Part shown: piece by piece, positions 7,068 through 15,876 of the stretch
How positions within the stretch are numbered: the stretch's first letter is position 1
Layout of the letters: each line of letters begins with the position of its first letter
Assembly: GCA_900102115.1 (NCBI GenBank)
Contig: FNAW01000005.1
Coordinates: forward strand, 186,001 to 250,000
From: Blastococcus fimeti
GTDB taxonomy: Bacteria > Actinomycetota > Actinomycetes > Mycobacteriales > Geodermatophilaceae
Reading direction: 5' to 3'
DNA: 64,000 bases
Translations under genes and position numbers: made by a program
Notes under the pieces: generated by a model
Databases searched by the model: none
Told to the model about the DNA's origin: nothing
Seen by the model: only the letters and a program-made list of their open reading frames with translations

Positions 7068-8860
7068 GCGGCCGGACCCGTGCGCCGCGGCGCCGCGCCG
7101 CCACCCTGCTGGTGCTCCTCGTGGGCTGGCTGCTGACCGCGCTCGTCTCCGCGGGACCGGCGGCCGCGCACGCCACCCTGATCTCCACCGATCCCGCCGA
7201 GGGAGCCCGGCTGGACGCCGCCCCGGACGAGGTGACCCTGCAGTTCAGCGAGGGGGTCTTGCTCGGCGCCGGCTACGCGCGGGTGCTCACCGCGACCGGC
7301 GACGAGGTGGACGGCGGGGAGCCGTCGGTCGAGGGGCGGGAGCTGCGCGTGCCGCTGCCGGACGATCTCGGCGACGGCGGCTACCTGGTCACCTACCGGG
7401 TCGTCTCCGCCGACTCGCACCCGATCTCCGGCGCCTTCTCCTTCGTCGTGGGGGAGGGGGAGCTCGTCCCGGCCGGGACAGCCGCGGCCGAGGCCGACGC
7501 GGACCCGGTGGTGGCCGCCCTGCTGCCCGCGCTCCGCGCCATCGGCTTCGCCGGGATCGCGCTGGCCGTCGGCGTGCCGGTCCTGGCGCTGCTGTGCTGG
7601 CCCGCCGCCTGGGCCGCGCCGCGGATGCGCCGGCTCGCGGTCGGCGGGGCGCTGGCCGTCGTCGTCAGCGCCGTCCTGACCTTCCTGCTGCAGGGCCCCT
7701 ACGCGGCCGGCTCCGGGGTGGGGACGGCGTTCACGGGCTCGCTGCTGTCGGCCACCGCCTCCTCCGGCACCGGCTGGGCGCTGCTGGCCCGCGTGGTGCT
7801 CGCGCTCGCGCTGGCCGCCGCCCTGGCCCCGGCCTGGCGGTCCGGAACCGCCCCGGAGCGGCCCGCGCTCGCCGGCGCCGCGGTGTTCGCGGCCGGGCTC
7901 GTCGTCGCCACCGCCGCGACCGGCCACCCCGTCGCCGGCCCTTGGCCGCTGCTCGCGGTCACGGTGGCCACCGTGCACGTGGCGGCGATGGCGGTCTGGC
8001 TGGGCGGCCTGGCCGGCCTGCTGGTCGGCCTGGTGCGGCCCGGGCCGGACACCACAGACGTGGCCGAGGCGCTGCCGCGCTTCTCCCGCATCGCCTTCGC
8101 CACCGTCGCCGCGCTGGTGGTCAGCGGCATCGTGCAGGCGGTACGCGAGGTGGGCTCGCCCACGGCGCTGTTGGACAGCACCTACGGAGGGGTGCTGCTG
8201 GCCAAGGTGGCCCTCGTGCTCGTGGTGCTCGGCGCGGCCGGTGTCTCGCGGGTCTGGGTCCAGCAGCGGCTGGGCGTGCGCCGGACCCGGGCGACCAGCG
8301 GGCACCGGGTGACCGCCCAGGCCTTCGCCGCCGCTCCGGCCGGTGGGATCGACGACGAGGACGGCAGCGCCGCCTCCCGCGGCCGCGTCCAGGGGGAGAA
8401 CGCCGTCGACCACCTGCCCTCGCTGCGCCGGTCGATGCTGGTCGAGGTCGCGGTGGCGGCCGTCGTGCTGGTGCTCTCCGGTGTCCTGGTCGGGACCCCG
8501 CCGGCGCGTTCGGCGGTGGCCGACCCCGTCGACGTCACCCTCCCGTTGCAGGGCACCGGCGGGGAGGCGGGCAGCGTGCAGGTGTCGGTCGACCCCGCCC
8601 AGCCCGGCGCGAACGTGCTGCACGTCTACCTCTTCGACGCGGACGGCCGCGCCACCCAGCCCGCCGGCATCGAGGTCTCGCTGACCGAGGAGGACCAGGG
8701 CATCGGCCCGCTCGACGTCGAGATCGCGGGCGCCGGGCCCGGCCACTACACGGCCGACGCGATGACCATCCCGGGCGCCGGCACCTGGACCCTCACCGTC
8801 ACCCTCCGGCTCGACGAGTTCACCGCCACCCGCGCCAGCACCGAGTTCCCGGTGCGCTGA
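7064..8860 (+). CDS. CopC-CopD fusion copper resistance protein with C-terminal periplasmic domain
   Basis: A 598-residue protein. After a signal peptide the mature part starts with His at about residue 36 (AAAHATLISTDP), the classic copper ligand of CopC, and a second His lies in SADSHPISGAF. Then come about eight membrane segments of the CopD type, and finally an outside beta-rich domain of about 110 residues resembling YtkA/FixH-like domains. CopC binds copper outside the membrane and CopD takes part in copper transfer across it. The GTG start overlaps the anti-sigma stop. An unusual polar loop of about 50 residues, with DDEDGS and HLPSLRRS stretches, separates the last two membrane segments. 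Confidence 0.88.
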   Translation: MSGRTRAPRRRAATLLVLLVGWLLTALVSAGPAAAHATLISTDPAEGARLDAAPDEVTLQFSEGVLLGAGYARVLTATGDEVDGGEPSVEGRELRVPLPDDLGDGGYLVTYRVVSADSHPISGAFSFVVGEGELVPAGTAAAEADADPVVAALLPALRAIGFAGIALAVGVPVLALLCWPAAWAAPRMRRLAVGGALAVVVSAVLTFLLQGPYAAGSGVGTAFTGSLLSATASSGTGWALLARVVLALALAAALAPAWRSGTAPERPALAGAAVFAAGLVVATAATGHPVAGPWPLLAVTVATVHVAAMAVWLGGLAGLLVGLVRPGPDTTDVAEALPRFSRIAFATVAALVVSGIVQAVREVGSPTALLDSTYGGVLLAKVALVLVVLGAAGVSRVWVQQRLGVRRTRATSGHRVTAQAFAAAPAGGIDDEDGSAASRGRVQGENAVDHLPSLRRSMLVEVAVAAVVLVLSGVLVGTPPARSAVADPVDVTLPLQGTGGEAGSVQVSVDPAQPGANVLHVYLFDADGRATQPAGIEVSLTEEDQGIGPLDVEIAGAGPGHYTADAMTIPGAGTWTLTVTLRLDEFTATRASTEFPVR

Positions 8861-8898
8861 CCGTGCTCCACCCCTTCCCGAACAGGAGATCCGCACCC

Positions 8899-9606
8899 AT
8901 GTCCCGTCCCCTCTCCCGGCTGGCCGTCGTCCTCACGGCCGCTCTCGTGGCGCTCGCCGCCTCCGTCACGGGCGCCTCGCTCGCGTCGGCGCACGTCACG
9001 GTCGCCTCCGCGGACGCGGCGCCGGGCGGCTACGGGAAGCTGGTCTTCCGCGTGCCCAACGAGAGCGACACGGCCAGCACCGTCGGCCTGCGCATCCAGG
9101 TGCCCGCCGAGGCAGCGATGGCCTCCCTCCGCGTGCAGCCGGTGCCCGGCTGGACCGCGACGCTGACCAACTCCGAGCTGCCGGAGCCGCTGGAGGCGCA
9201 CGGGCAGGAGATCACCAGCTACGTCTCCGTGGTGGAGTTTCGCGCGACCGGCACCGGCATCGCGCCCGGCGAGTTCCAGGAGTTCGCGCTCTCCGGTGGC
9301 CCGTTCCCCGAGGTCGACGAGCTGACCTACCCCGCGGTGCAGACCTACAGCGACGGCACCGAGGCGGCCTGGATCGAGCCCACGGTGGGTGGCGAGGAGC
9401 CCGAGCGGCCGGCGCCCGTGCTGTCGCTGAGCGCGGACAGCGGTGCCGACGACGGCGGTGCGACGGTCTCCGACGACGCCGCCGAGTCCGGCGACGACGA
9501 CTCCTCCTCCGTCGTGGCGCTGGTGCTGTCCGTCGTGGCGCTGCTCGTCGCGATCGCCGCCGTCGTCCTCGGGGTGCGCGCCGGGCGTCGTACCGTGGCT
9601 CCGTGA
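8899..9606 (+). CDS. YcnI family copper-binding protein (DUF1775)
   Basis: A 235-residue secreted protein. A signal peptide ends at LASAHVTV, leaving the N-terminal His (about residue 32) that binds copper in the YcnI family together with a conserved Trp (PGWTATL). An acidic, Ser-rich linker and one C-terminal membrane segment with an Arg tail anchor it to the membrane. AGGAGA lies nine bases ahead of the ATG. YcnI proteins act as copper chaperones outside the membrane. It is followed by the SCO gene with a GTGA overlap, so the two products are made together. Confidence 0.88.
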   Translation: MSRPLSRLAVVLTAALVALAASVTGASLASAHVTVASADAAPGGYGKLVFRVPNESDTASTVGLRIQVPAEAAMASLRVQPVPGWTATLTNSELPEPLEAHGQEITSYVSVVEFRATGTGIAPGEFQEFALSGGPFPEVDELTYPAVQTYSDGTEAAWIEPTVGGEEPERPAPVLSLSADSGADDGGATVSDDAAESGDDDSSSVVALVLSVVALLVAIAAVVLGVRAGRRTVAP

Positions 9607-10313
9607 GCCCTGCCGTCCTGCGTCGTGCCCGTCCCCTCCGTGGGCTTCCTCGTCGGCAGCGGGCGGTGCCGGCGCTGGTCCTGGCCGCGGGGCTGGTGCT
9701 CAGCGGCTGCGGCGGCTCGTCGTCGGACGACGGCGGCGCGCCGAGCTCGGGGAGCGGGCACGACCACTCCGGGGACGCGCCCGCGGAGGTCGAGGGGCCG
9801 GACGAGAAGTTCGCCGGCTTCGACCTGGCCGAGCCCTACCGGCGGCCGTCCTTCACCCTGACCGACTCCACCGGGGCGCCGTTCGACTTCAAGGCGGAGA
9901 CCGCGGGCCGGCCGACGCTGCTGTTCTTCGGCTACACCGACTGCCCGGACATCTGCCCGACGACGATGGCCGACGTCTCCGTCGCGTTGCGCTCGGTGGA
10001 CCCCGCGATCGCCGAGGAGGTGCAGGTGGTGTTCGTGACCACCGACCCGGCGACCGACACCCCCGAGGTGCTGGGGGCATACCTGGCGCAGTTCGACGCC
10101 GACCTGCCGGTCCGGTACGTCGGGCTGACCGGTGACCAGGAGGCGATCGAGCAGGCGCAGCTCTCCGCCGGCGTCCCGCTCGCCGAGGACGACGGCCGGG
10201 CGCACTCGGCGCTGCTGCTGCTGTACGGGACCGACGACGCGGCGCACGTCGCCTTCGACAGCGAGAACACGTCCCGCGACATCGCCGCCGATCTCGCGGT
10301 GGTCGTGGGCTGA
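9603..10313 (+). CDS. SCO1/SenC family lipoprotein
   Basis: A 236-residue lipoprotein with lipobox LVLSGC near residue 35 and a thioredoxin-like fold. The copper-binding C-x3-C motif is present (TDCPDICPTT), and the partner His lies in GRAHSAL near the end. SCO proteins deliver copper to the CuA centre of cytochrome c oxidase or protect against thiol oxidation. A His/Asp-rich tract (SGHDHSGD) after the lipobox may also bind metal. The GTG start overlaps the ycnI stop, which closes the copper cassette. Confidence 0.9.
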   Translation: MSPAVLRRARPLRGLPRRQRAVPALVLAAGLVLSGCGGSSSDDGGAPSSGSGHDHSGDAPAEVEGPDEKFAGFDLAEPYRRPSFTLTDSTGAPFDFKAETAGRPTLLFFGYTDCPDICPTTMADVSVALRSVDPAIAEEVQVVFVTTDPATDTPEVLGAYLAQFDADLPVRYVGLTGDQEAIEQAQLSAGVPLAEDDGRAHSALLLLYGTDDAAHVAFDSENTSRDIAADLAVVVG

Positions 10314-10322
10314 GCCGGCGGT

Positions 10323-10358
10323 CGGCCGGCCGGGATTCGCGTGGATCCCGGCCGGCCG
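10323..10358. terminator. bidirectional terminator hairpin
   Basis: A perfect 14-base inverted repeat (10323-10336 and 10345-10358) with an eight-base loop lies between the converging SCO and nucleotidyltransferase genes. Confidence 0.8.
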
Positions 10359-10362
10359 GCGC

Positions 10363-11184
10363 TCAGCCGACGTCGGCGACGGTGTTCAGCGGCGCCGAGA
10401 ACAGCGAGTTCGCGCGCGCCAGGTCGGTCTCGAAGTCGACCTCGACGGCGCTGTACTGCGAGATGTCGACCGGGCGGACGCGCAGGCCCTCGGCCTCGAT
10501 CGCGGTCTCGATGCCGCGCTCGAAGTAGTCCTGGGCGCCACAGGAGGCCAGGTGGTCGATCAGCGTCGCCTTGTCCGCGGACGAGATGTAGTTGATCCCG
10601 ACCGCCTCGCCGAGGCCACCGACGACGGTCTTGGACAGCTCGTCGACGAAGCCGTCGGCGTCGAGGGTGTACTTGACCTCCTCGTCGGCGACGGTGTTGG
10701 TGTCCACGCAGACGAAGCTCTGGTCGGCGGCGATGCTGGGCAGGGCGAGCTCGAGAACCGCCGGGTCGAAGACCACGTCGCCGTTGAGCCACAGGACGCC
10801 GCCCTCGCGGGTCGAGCGCAGCCCGCGCAGCAGGCTCTTCGACGTGTTGGTCTCGGCGAAGTCCGGGTTGTAGGCGAACAGCAGGTCCGGGGCGGCCTTC
10901 ATAATCTTCTTGCTGCGGTAGCCGACGACGGCGGTGATGCTGACGTCCTCGCCCAGGACGGCGCGCAGGCCGTCGAGCTGGCGCTGCAGGATGCTGCGGC
11001 CGTCGCGGAGCTGGGTGAGCGGCTTGGGATCGGTCCGGCCCAGGCGGGTGCCCATGCCGGCGGCCAGGATCACGACCTGGATCGACGGGGCCGGGGTCCG
11101 ACGGCCCGAGGTGCGCGTCGAGAGGGGCGTCGTGCCCCGCCGGACGGGGTTGAGTACGCGGTCACCGGTGCGCACGAGCATCAT
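10363..11184 (-). CDS. NTP transferase domain protein (probable polyol-phosphate/choline-phosphate cytidylyltransferase type)
   Basis: A nucleotidyltransferase of up to 273 residues with the signature LAAGMGTRLG about residue 40, followed by PKPLTQL, and a metal-binding Asp in WLNGDVVFD. The family joins NTP to sugar, choline or polyol phosphates. The gene overlaps the CDP-polyol phosphotransferase gene by 23 bases if the ATG at 11184 is used; a later GTG is possible because the first 35 residues are a poorly conserved Arg-rich stretch. The context suggests that it makes the CDP-polyol donor used by its neighbour; the actual substrate is inferred. Confidence 0.82.
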   Translation of the reverse strand: MMLVRTGDRVLNPVRRGTTPLSTRTSGRRTPAPSIQVVILAAGMGTRLGRTDPKPLTQLRDGRSILQRQLDGLRAVLGEDVSITAVVGYRSKKIMKAAPDLLFAYNPDFAETNTSKSLLRGLRSTREGGVLWLNGDVVFDPAVLELALPSIAADQSFVCVDTNTVADEEVKYTLDADGFVDELSKTVVGGLGEAVGINYISSADKATLIDHLASCGAQDYFERGIETAIEAEGLRVRPVDISQYSAVEVDFETDLARANSLFSAPLNTVADVG

Positions 11185-12289
11185 CTCCCTCTGTCTTGCT
11201 GGTCTGCCCGGTCGCGGTCGCGCTCGGGAGGATGAGATCGAGGACCCGCCGGGTCGCGGCGCCGTCCTCGAGGTGGCTGAACAGTTCCTGGAACCGCGCG
11301 TAGCGCGCGGCGTTCTGCTCGCTGATCCGATCGATGTCGGCGATCGCGTCGACGAGCTCCTGGCTGGTGCGGACGAGCGGCCCGGGGGCCACGTCCTCGA
11401 GGTCGAAGTAGAAGCCTCGCAGTTGATCCCGGTAGCGGTCCAGGTCGTAGGTGAAGAACACCATCGGCCGGCCGGTGATGGCGAAGTCGAACATGGTCGA
11501 CGAGTAGTCGGTGACCATCAGGTCCGCGGCCAGGTAGAGGTCGCGGATGTCGGGGTGGCTGCAGACGTCGCGGACCACCGAGCCCTCGACCACCTCCAGC
11601 CGGCTCATCACCATGTTGTGCAGCCGCAACAGCAGCACGTGGTCCCCGCCGAGGCGCTCGGTGAAGGCGTCCAGGTCGATGGGGAACTCGAAGTCCTGGC
11701 CCTCGTTGCCCTCGAACACCAGGTCGTCGCGCCAGGTCGGGGTGTAGAGCACGACCTTCTGGCCCTCGTCGATGCCCAGCTCGCCGCGCACCCGGGCCCG
11801 CACGGCGTCCCGCTCGGGGCTGCTGAGCAGGTCGTTGCGGGGGAGCCCGGTCTCGTGGATCGGGCCGGTGAAGCCGAACGCCTTGCGCAGCCGCTCGGTG
11901 GTCTCCGCGTTGGGGGAGAGGAGCAGGTCCCACCGGGCGATGTCCTGGTCCAGGTAGGCCAGCCGGCCCTCGGGCGCCCACAGCACGTCGTTGTGAATGC
12001 GCTTGAGCATCGTGCCGTGCCACGTCTGCAGGTAGGTGGTGCCCGGCCGCTTCTCCCAGTCCAGCGGGATGTGGTCGTTGGAGATGACCAGGTCGGCGCT
12101 CTCGAGCGCGGCGATCGACTCGGGGCTGCCGAAGGTCACCGTCGCGACGTCGGCGGGGAAGGTGGCCTGGGTGTGCGGCGCGGAGAGCCAGGTGTGGGTG
12201 GCGTCCACCCCGCGGGCGCGCAGCTCCTCGTAGAGCGCGCGCGGGCTGTCGGAGAAGTGACCGCGGAAGGCCACGTAGACGATGTTCAC
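11162..12289 (-). CDS. CDP-glycerol glycerophosphotransferase family protein (TagB/TagF-like)
   Basis: A 375-residue protein with the two hallmark regions of the family: LQTWHGTMLKRI about residue 95 and VTDYSSTMFDFA about residue 255, holding the catalytic His and Ser residues. These enzymes transfer polyol phosphate from a CDP donor to a growing teichoic-acid-like polymer at the inner membrane face. The GTG at 12289 overlaps the HAD gene stop by four bases, so the two are translationally coupled. The protein lacks extra N-terminal domains and is near the minimal size for the family. Confidence 0.88.
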   Translation of the reverse strand: MNIVYVAFRGHFSDSPRALYEELRARGVDATHTWLSAPHTQATFPADVATVTFGSPESIAALESADLVISNDHIPLDWEKRPGTTYLQTWHGTMLKRIHNDVLWAPEGRLAYLDQDIARWDLLLSPNAETTERLRKAFGFTGPIHETGLPRNDLLSSPERDAVRARVRGELGIDEGQKVVLYTPTWRDDLVFEGNEGQDFEFPIDLDAFTERLGGDHVLLLRLHNMVMSRLEVVEGSVVRDVCSHPDIRDLYLAADLMVTDYSSTMFDFAITGRPMVFFTYDLDRYRDQLRGFYFDLEDVAPGPLVRTSQELVDAIADIDRISEQNAARYARFQELFSHLEDGAATRRVLDLILPSATATGQTSKTEGDDARAHR

Positions 12290-13050
12290 CGGGCCACCTC
12301 CACGGCCCGCGCGGCGAGCACCGGCAGGAGCAGGTCGGCCAGCTCCGACCAGGAGGAGACGACGGTCAGCGCACCGGCGGCCAGCAGTGCGGCGGCGCGC
12401 TCGTCGCGCTCCTCGGGCAGGACGAAGAGCAGGTTGCCGACGACGGGGCAGCCGGCGGCGACCGCGGAGCGGACCCCGGCGACGGCGTCCTCGACGGCGA
12501 GGCCCTGCTCCGGCGCGATGCCCAGCTGCACGCAGGCGTGCGCGTAGACCGCCGGATCGGGCTTGCTGGTCGGCATGGGCAGGGAGTCCTCGGCGCTGTA
12601 CCGCCGTTCGGGCGGCAGGAGCTCGTCCAGCCCGGTCGCGGTGAAGCAAGCGGCCAGGCGGGCCAGCGCGCTGGAGCTGACCACGGCCAGCTCGAGGTGC
12701 TCGGCGAGGGTGCCCAGCGCGGCGAGCGTCGGCGGGTGCGGCTGCAGCGCGCGGGCCAGGTGCTCGGTGACCGCGCGCCGCTCCTCGGCGACCCACGGCT
12801 CGACGTCGGCGTCGTGGACGCCGGCCTGCTCGGCCAGGGTGCGCGCCGTCGTCCGGAAGTTCATCCCGGTGGCCGCGGTCCGGAGCTCGGTCGCGGTGTA
12901 GCGCCGGTCGATCCCGACCGAGGCGAGGAAGGCGTTGGTGACCTCGGCCGAGGCGTCGAACGCCGGCTCCTCGGACGGGAAGAGGTTGCCGTCTGCGTCG
13001 CAGAGCAGGTGGGTGACCTGCGCGAGGAGCGTCGGCGGAGCGGTCGGCAC
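12286..13050 (-). CDS. HAD superfamily hydrolase (phosphatase/phosphoglucomutase-like)
   Basis: A 254-residue HAD enzyme. Motif I is LLCDADGNLF, motif II has the Ser pair in VVSSSALAR, motif III is the Lys in TSKPDP, and motif IV is VEDAVAGV. This set supports Mg-dependent phosphoryl transfer in the cytoplasm. The GTG at 13050 has an AGGAG site nine bases upstream; the longer open frame overlaps the dehydrogenase. Placed between a mannitol-type dehydrogenase and a CDP-polyol transferase, it may dephosphorylate a polyol phosphate or precursor. That role is inferred from position. Confidence 0.85.
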   Translation of the reverse strand: MPTAPPTLLAQVTHLLCDADGNLFPSEEPAFDASAEVTNAFLASVGIDRRYTATELRTAATGMNFRTTARTLAEQAGVHDADVEPWVAEERRAVTEHLARALQPHPPTLAALGTLAEHLELAVVSSSALARLAACFTATGLDELLPPERRYSAEDSLPMPTSKPDPAVYAHACVQLGIAPEQGLAVEDAVAGVRSAVAAGCPVVGNLLFVLPEERDERAAALLAAGALTVVSSWSELADLLLPVLAARAVEVAR

Positions 13051-13100
13051 CGTGGGCTCTCCTGTCGGTCGGGGGGTGGGGCGCGGATGGCGGGGGCGGT

Positions 13101-14645
13101 TCAGCGGAGCGGGACGGCGGTGCCGGCGGCGAGCGAGGCGCGGACCCCGTCGCGGTCCAGGCGTTCCAGGGCCCGCTGCAGCTCGGCGACGAAGCCCGGG
13201 TCGTCGCCCAGGTCGCCGAAGAGCGAGCGGAACCCCAGCAGCGGCCGCGGATCGGTGCCACCGGCCCGGGCCAGCGCCTGCAGCTGCTCGGCGTGCGGGT
13301 CGTCGACCACCAGCGGGGCGCCGGTCTCGGCGACCCCGCCGCGCAGGTACCGGAACCAGCCGGCGACGGCCAGGGTCAGCAGCCGGTGCGGCCGGCCGGC
13401 AGCGAGCGCCTCCTGCAGCGAGGGCAGCAGGTGGTGCGGCATCTTGGCCGAGCCGCGGCGGCACAGCCGGGGCAACCCGTCGGAGATGGCCGGGTTGGCG
13501 AAGCGCTGGAGCAGTGAGCGCTTGTAGTCGCCGAGGTCGATGCCGTCGGGCTGCGGGAGCAGGGGCGTGACCTCGTCGTCCATGAGCCGCTCGGCGTAGT
13601 GGGCGAACACCGGCTCGGCCATGACCTCGTCGAGGGTGTCCAGGCCGGCGAGCGAGCCCAGGTAGCCCAGCGCGCAGTGGCTGGCGTTGAGGAGCCGCGT
13701 CTTCATCAGCTCGTAGGCGGCGACGTCGGGCACGAAGCGGACGCCGACCTGGTCCAGCGGCGGGCGGCCGTTGCTGAACTCGTCCTCGATGATCCACTGC
13801 GAGAACGGCTCGGTGATGACCGGCCAGCGGTCGTCGACGCCGTAGCGGCGGGCGACCGCCTCGCGCTCGCCCGGAGAGGTGTGGGGAGTGATCCGGTCGA
13901 CCATGCTGCTGGGGAAGGCGACCCGGTCGGTGATCCAGCGGGCCAGCACCTCGTCGCGCAGGCGGGCGAAGCCGACGACGGCGGCGCGGGCGGCGTCGCC
14001 GTTGCGGTGCATGTTGTCGCAGGAGACGACGGTGAACGGCGGCAGGCCGGCCCGGCGGCGGCGGTCGAGGGCCTCGACGAGGTAGCCGAAGACGGTCCGG
14101 GGCCGCTCAGGGCAGCGCAGGTCGGCCTGGATGTCGTCGTCGTCGGCGTCGAAGGCGCGGCTGGAGGGGCTCAGCCGGTACCCGCTGCCGGTGATGGTCA
14201 GCGAGACCATGCGGGTGCGCTCGTCGGTGAGCAGGTCCAGGACGCGCGTCGGGTCCTCGGGTGCGAAGTGGTAGTCGATCATCACGCCGACGACGCGGGC
14301 GCGCTCACCGTCGGGGCTGCGCTCGACGACGGTGTAGAGGTGGTCCTGCGGCGCCAGTGCTTCCTTCATCGTGCGGCTGCGCAGGCCGACGCCGACCACG
14401 CCCCAGCCGTTGCTGATGCGGCGCTGGGCGACCTCGTCGAAGTAGAGCAGCTGGTGGGCGCGGTGGAAGCCGCCGACGCTGAAGTGGACGACGGCGGGGG
14501 TGAGGGCGGACCGGTCGTAGGTGGGCACGACCAGCGACTCGTCGTAGGAACCGAGCGACTGCTCGGTGAGGGGCCGGATCTCCGGCGACGGCGCCTCGGG
14601 GGCGGCGGGGGAGAACGGGAAGATCTCGACCTGCGTCAACAGCAC
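13101..14645 (-). CDS. mannitol dehydrogenase family protein
   Basis: A 514-residue polyol-specific long-chain dehydrogenase. The N-terminal Rossmann region has VHFSVGGFHRAHQ, and the catalytic Lys-Asn-His arrangement is seen in MKTRLLNASHCALGY. Such enzymes interconvert mannitol, arabinitol or their phosphates with ketoses using NAD. Length fits the free-polyol dehydrogenases rather than the shorter mannitol-1-phosphate enzymes. It is first in a four-gene minus-strand operon with a phosphatase, a CDP-polyol transferase and a nucleotidyltransferase, so it probably supplies a polyol for cell-wall polymer synthesis rather than only for catabolism. Confidence 0.88.
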   Translation of the reverse strand: MLLTQVEIFPFSPAAPEAPSPEIRPLTEQSLGSYDESLVVPTYDRSALTPAVVHFSVGGFHRAHQLLYFDEVAQRRISNGWGVVGVGLRSRTMKEALAPQDHLYTVVERSPDGERARVVGVMIDYHFAPEDPTRVLDLLTDERTRMVSLTITGSGYRLSPSSRAFDADDDDIQADLRCPERPRTVFGYLVEALDRRRRAGLPPFTVVSCDNMHRNGDAARAAVVGFARLRDEVLARWITDRVAFPSSMVDRITPHTSPGEREAVARRYGVDDRWPVITEPFSQWIIEDEFSNGRPPLDQVGVRFVPDVAAYELMKTRLLNASHCALGYLGSLAGLDTLDEVMAEPVFAHYAERLMDDEVTPLLPQPDGIDLGDYKRSLLQRFANPAISDGLPRLCRRGSAKMPHHLLPSLQEALAAGRPHRLLTLAVAGWFRYLRGGVAETGAPLVVDDPHAEQLQALARAGGTDPRPLLGFRSLFGDLGDDPGFVAELQRALERLDRDGVRASLAAGTAVPLR

Positions 14646-15060
14646 CCCTCCAACGTCTCAGTCCGTGCTGGTGCCTCCTGAGGCCGATCCGGTTTCGGAC
14701 CAGTACTGATCAGCAGTACACGGGTGCGGCACCTCGCCGCGCAATGGTTCCGGCGCCGATGTGTCCAGGTCGCAACCGGAACCAGGCGGACGGTGGCGCG
14801 GGATGTTTCACGCCGGGAGAAGGAACATTGCCAGTCCGGGCCCCTACCAAACCATCTCGTCGCCCGCTCGGGTGTGACTCCGCTCATCGGCCCTGAATGA
14901 CAATCGTGTCAGTCACGCATGGGACGGGTGTGATCTGTGGGGCGGGTCACGCGGCGTGTCGCAGACGGCGCGCCGGGCGTCTGGTCACGAACACATCACG
15001 GAGTGTTTCGATGAGCGCGGCCACTTCCCCTGGCCACTCGTCACGCGGATGGGCTGGTGC
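14646..15060. other. intergenic region without a convincing gene
   Basis: About 415 bases separate the divergent dehydrogenase and M23 peptidase genes. Short frames exist but none has family features. The region must hold both promoters; I did not find a clear -35/-10 pair, and no riboswitch pattern was recognised upstream of the peptidase. Confidence 0.5.
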
Positions 15061-15072
15061 ATGCACGCACGG

Positions 15073-15843
15073 ATGGGTTCTCACGCCCCGACCGAGCTCT
15101 TGGTCGCGGTGGAGCCGACCACCGGACGGCACGCCGCAGTCCGGCGCCCCCGGCCCGCATCGCGCACGTCCCGCCGCCCCGGCGTCCTGCTCGGCGCCCT
15201 GCTCGCCGGCGGCGTCGCCGCCGCCGCGCTGGGCTTCACCGGCACCGCGGGCGCCTCCTCGGAGAGCACCTCGGTCCTCGCTGCCCAGCAGGAGATGCTC
15301 GGCGCGGAGGAGCAGCTCGAGGTGCTGCCGCAGGCGTCGGTGAGCGTCGCCGAGGCGCAGGCTCGGCTGCAGGAGGTCGCCGCCTCCCGGGCCGCCCGTG
15401 CCGAGGCCGCCGCGGAGGCCGAGGTTGCCGCCGCGGAGGCCGCCCGCCCCAAGACCGTGATGCCGATCAACGGCGCACGGCTCACCAGCACGTTCGCCAG
15501 CCGGTGGGGCACCTTCCACTACGGGATCGACCTGGCCGCCCCCATGCGCACGCCGGAGTACGCGGCTGCCGACGGCGTCGTCCTGCGCGCCGGAGCCGCG
15601 TCGGGCTTCGGGCTGGCCGTCTACATCCTCCACGAGAACGGCGACGTCACCGTCTACGGCCACATGGACAAGATCCTGGTCGCCCCGGGTGACTACGTGG
15701 ACGCCGGCGAGACCATCGCCCTGCTGGGCAACCGCGGTCAGTCCACCGGCCCCCACCTGCACTTCGAGGTGCACAAGGGCGGGATCGACGGCAAGCGGAT
15801 CGACCCGCTGGTGTGGCTGCGCGAGCGCGGCGTCGACATCTGA
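15073..15843 (+). CDS. M23 family metallopeptidase (LytM-like)
   Basis: A protein of about 256 residues. A basic N-terminus is followed by one membrane or signal segment (PGVLLGALLAGGVAAAAL), an Ala/Glu-rich coiled coil, and a C-terminal LytM domain with zinc ligands in HYGIDLAAP and HLHFEVH. The catalytic motifs are complete, so it should cut peptidoglycan cross-bridges outside the membrane. The start is uncertain: ATGs at 15073, 15061 and further upstream are all in frame and none has a strong ribosome site. Confidence 0.85.
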   Translation: MGSHAPTELLVAVEPTTGRHAAVRRPRPASRTSRRPGVLLGALLAGGVAAAALGFTGTAGASSESTSVLAAQQEMLGAEEQLEVLPQASVSVAEAQARLQEVAASRAARAEAAAEAEVAAAEAARPKTVMPINGARLTSTFASRWGTFHYGIDLAAPMRTPEYAAADGVVLRAGAASGFGLAVYILHENGDVTVYGHMDKILVAPGDYVDAGETIALLGNRGQSTGPHLHFEVHKGGIDGKRIDPLVWLRERGVDI

Positions 15844-15876
15844 GGCTCCGTCGTCGTCCCGTGGTCTGATGCCCGG

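Noticed and set aside
14880..15060. Riboswitch or CRP site upstream of the M23 peptidase
   Set aside because: TGTGA and TCAC half sites occur but spacing is wrong, and no cyclic-di-AMP riboswitch core was recognised.
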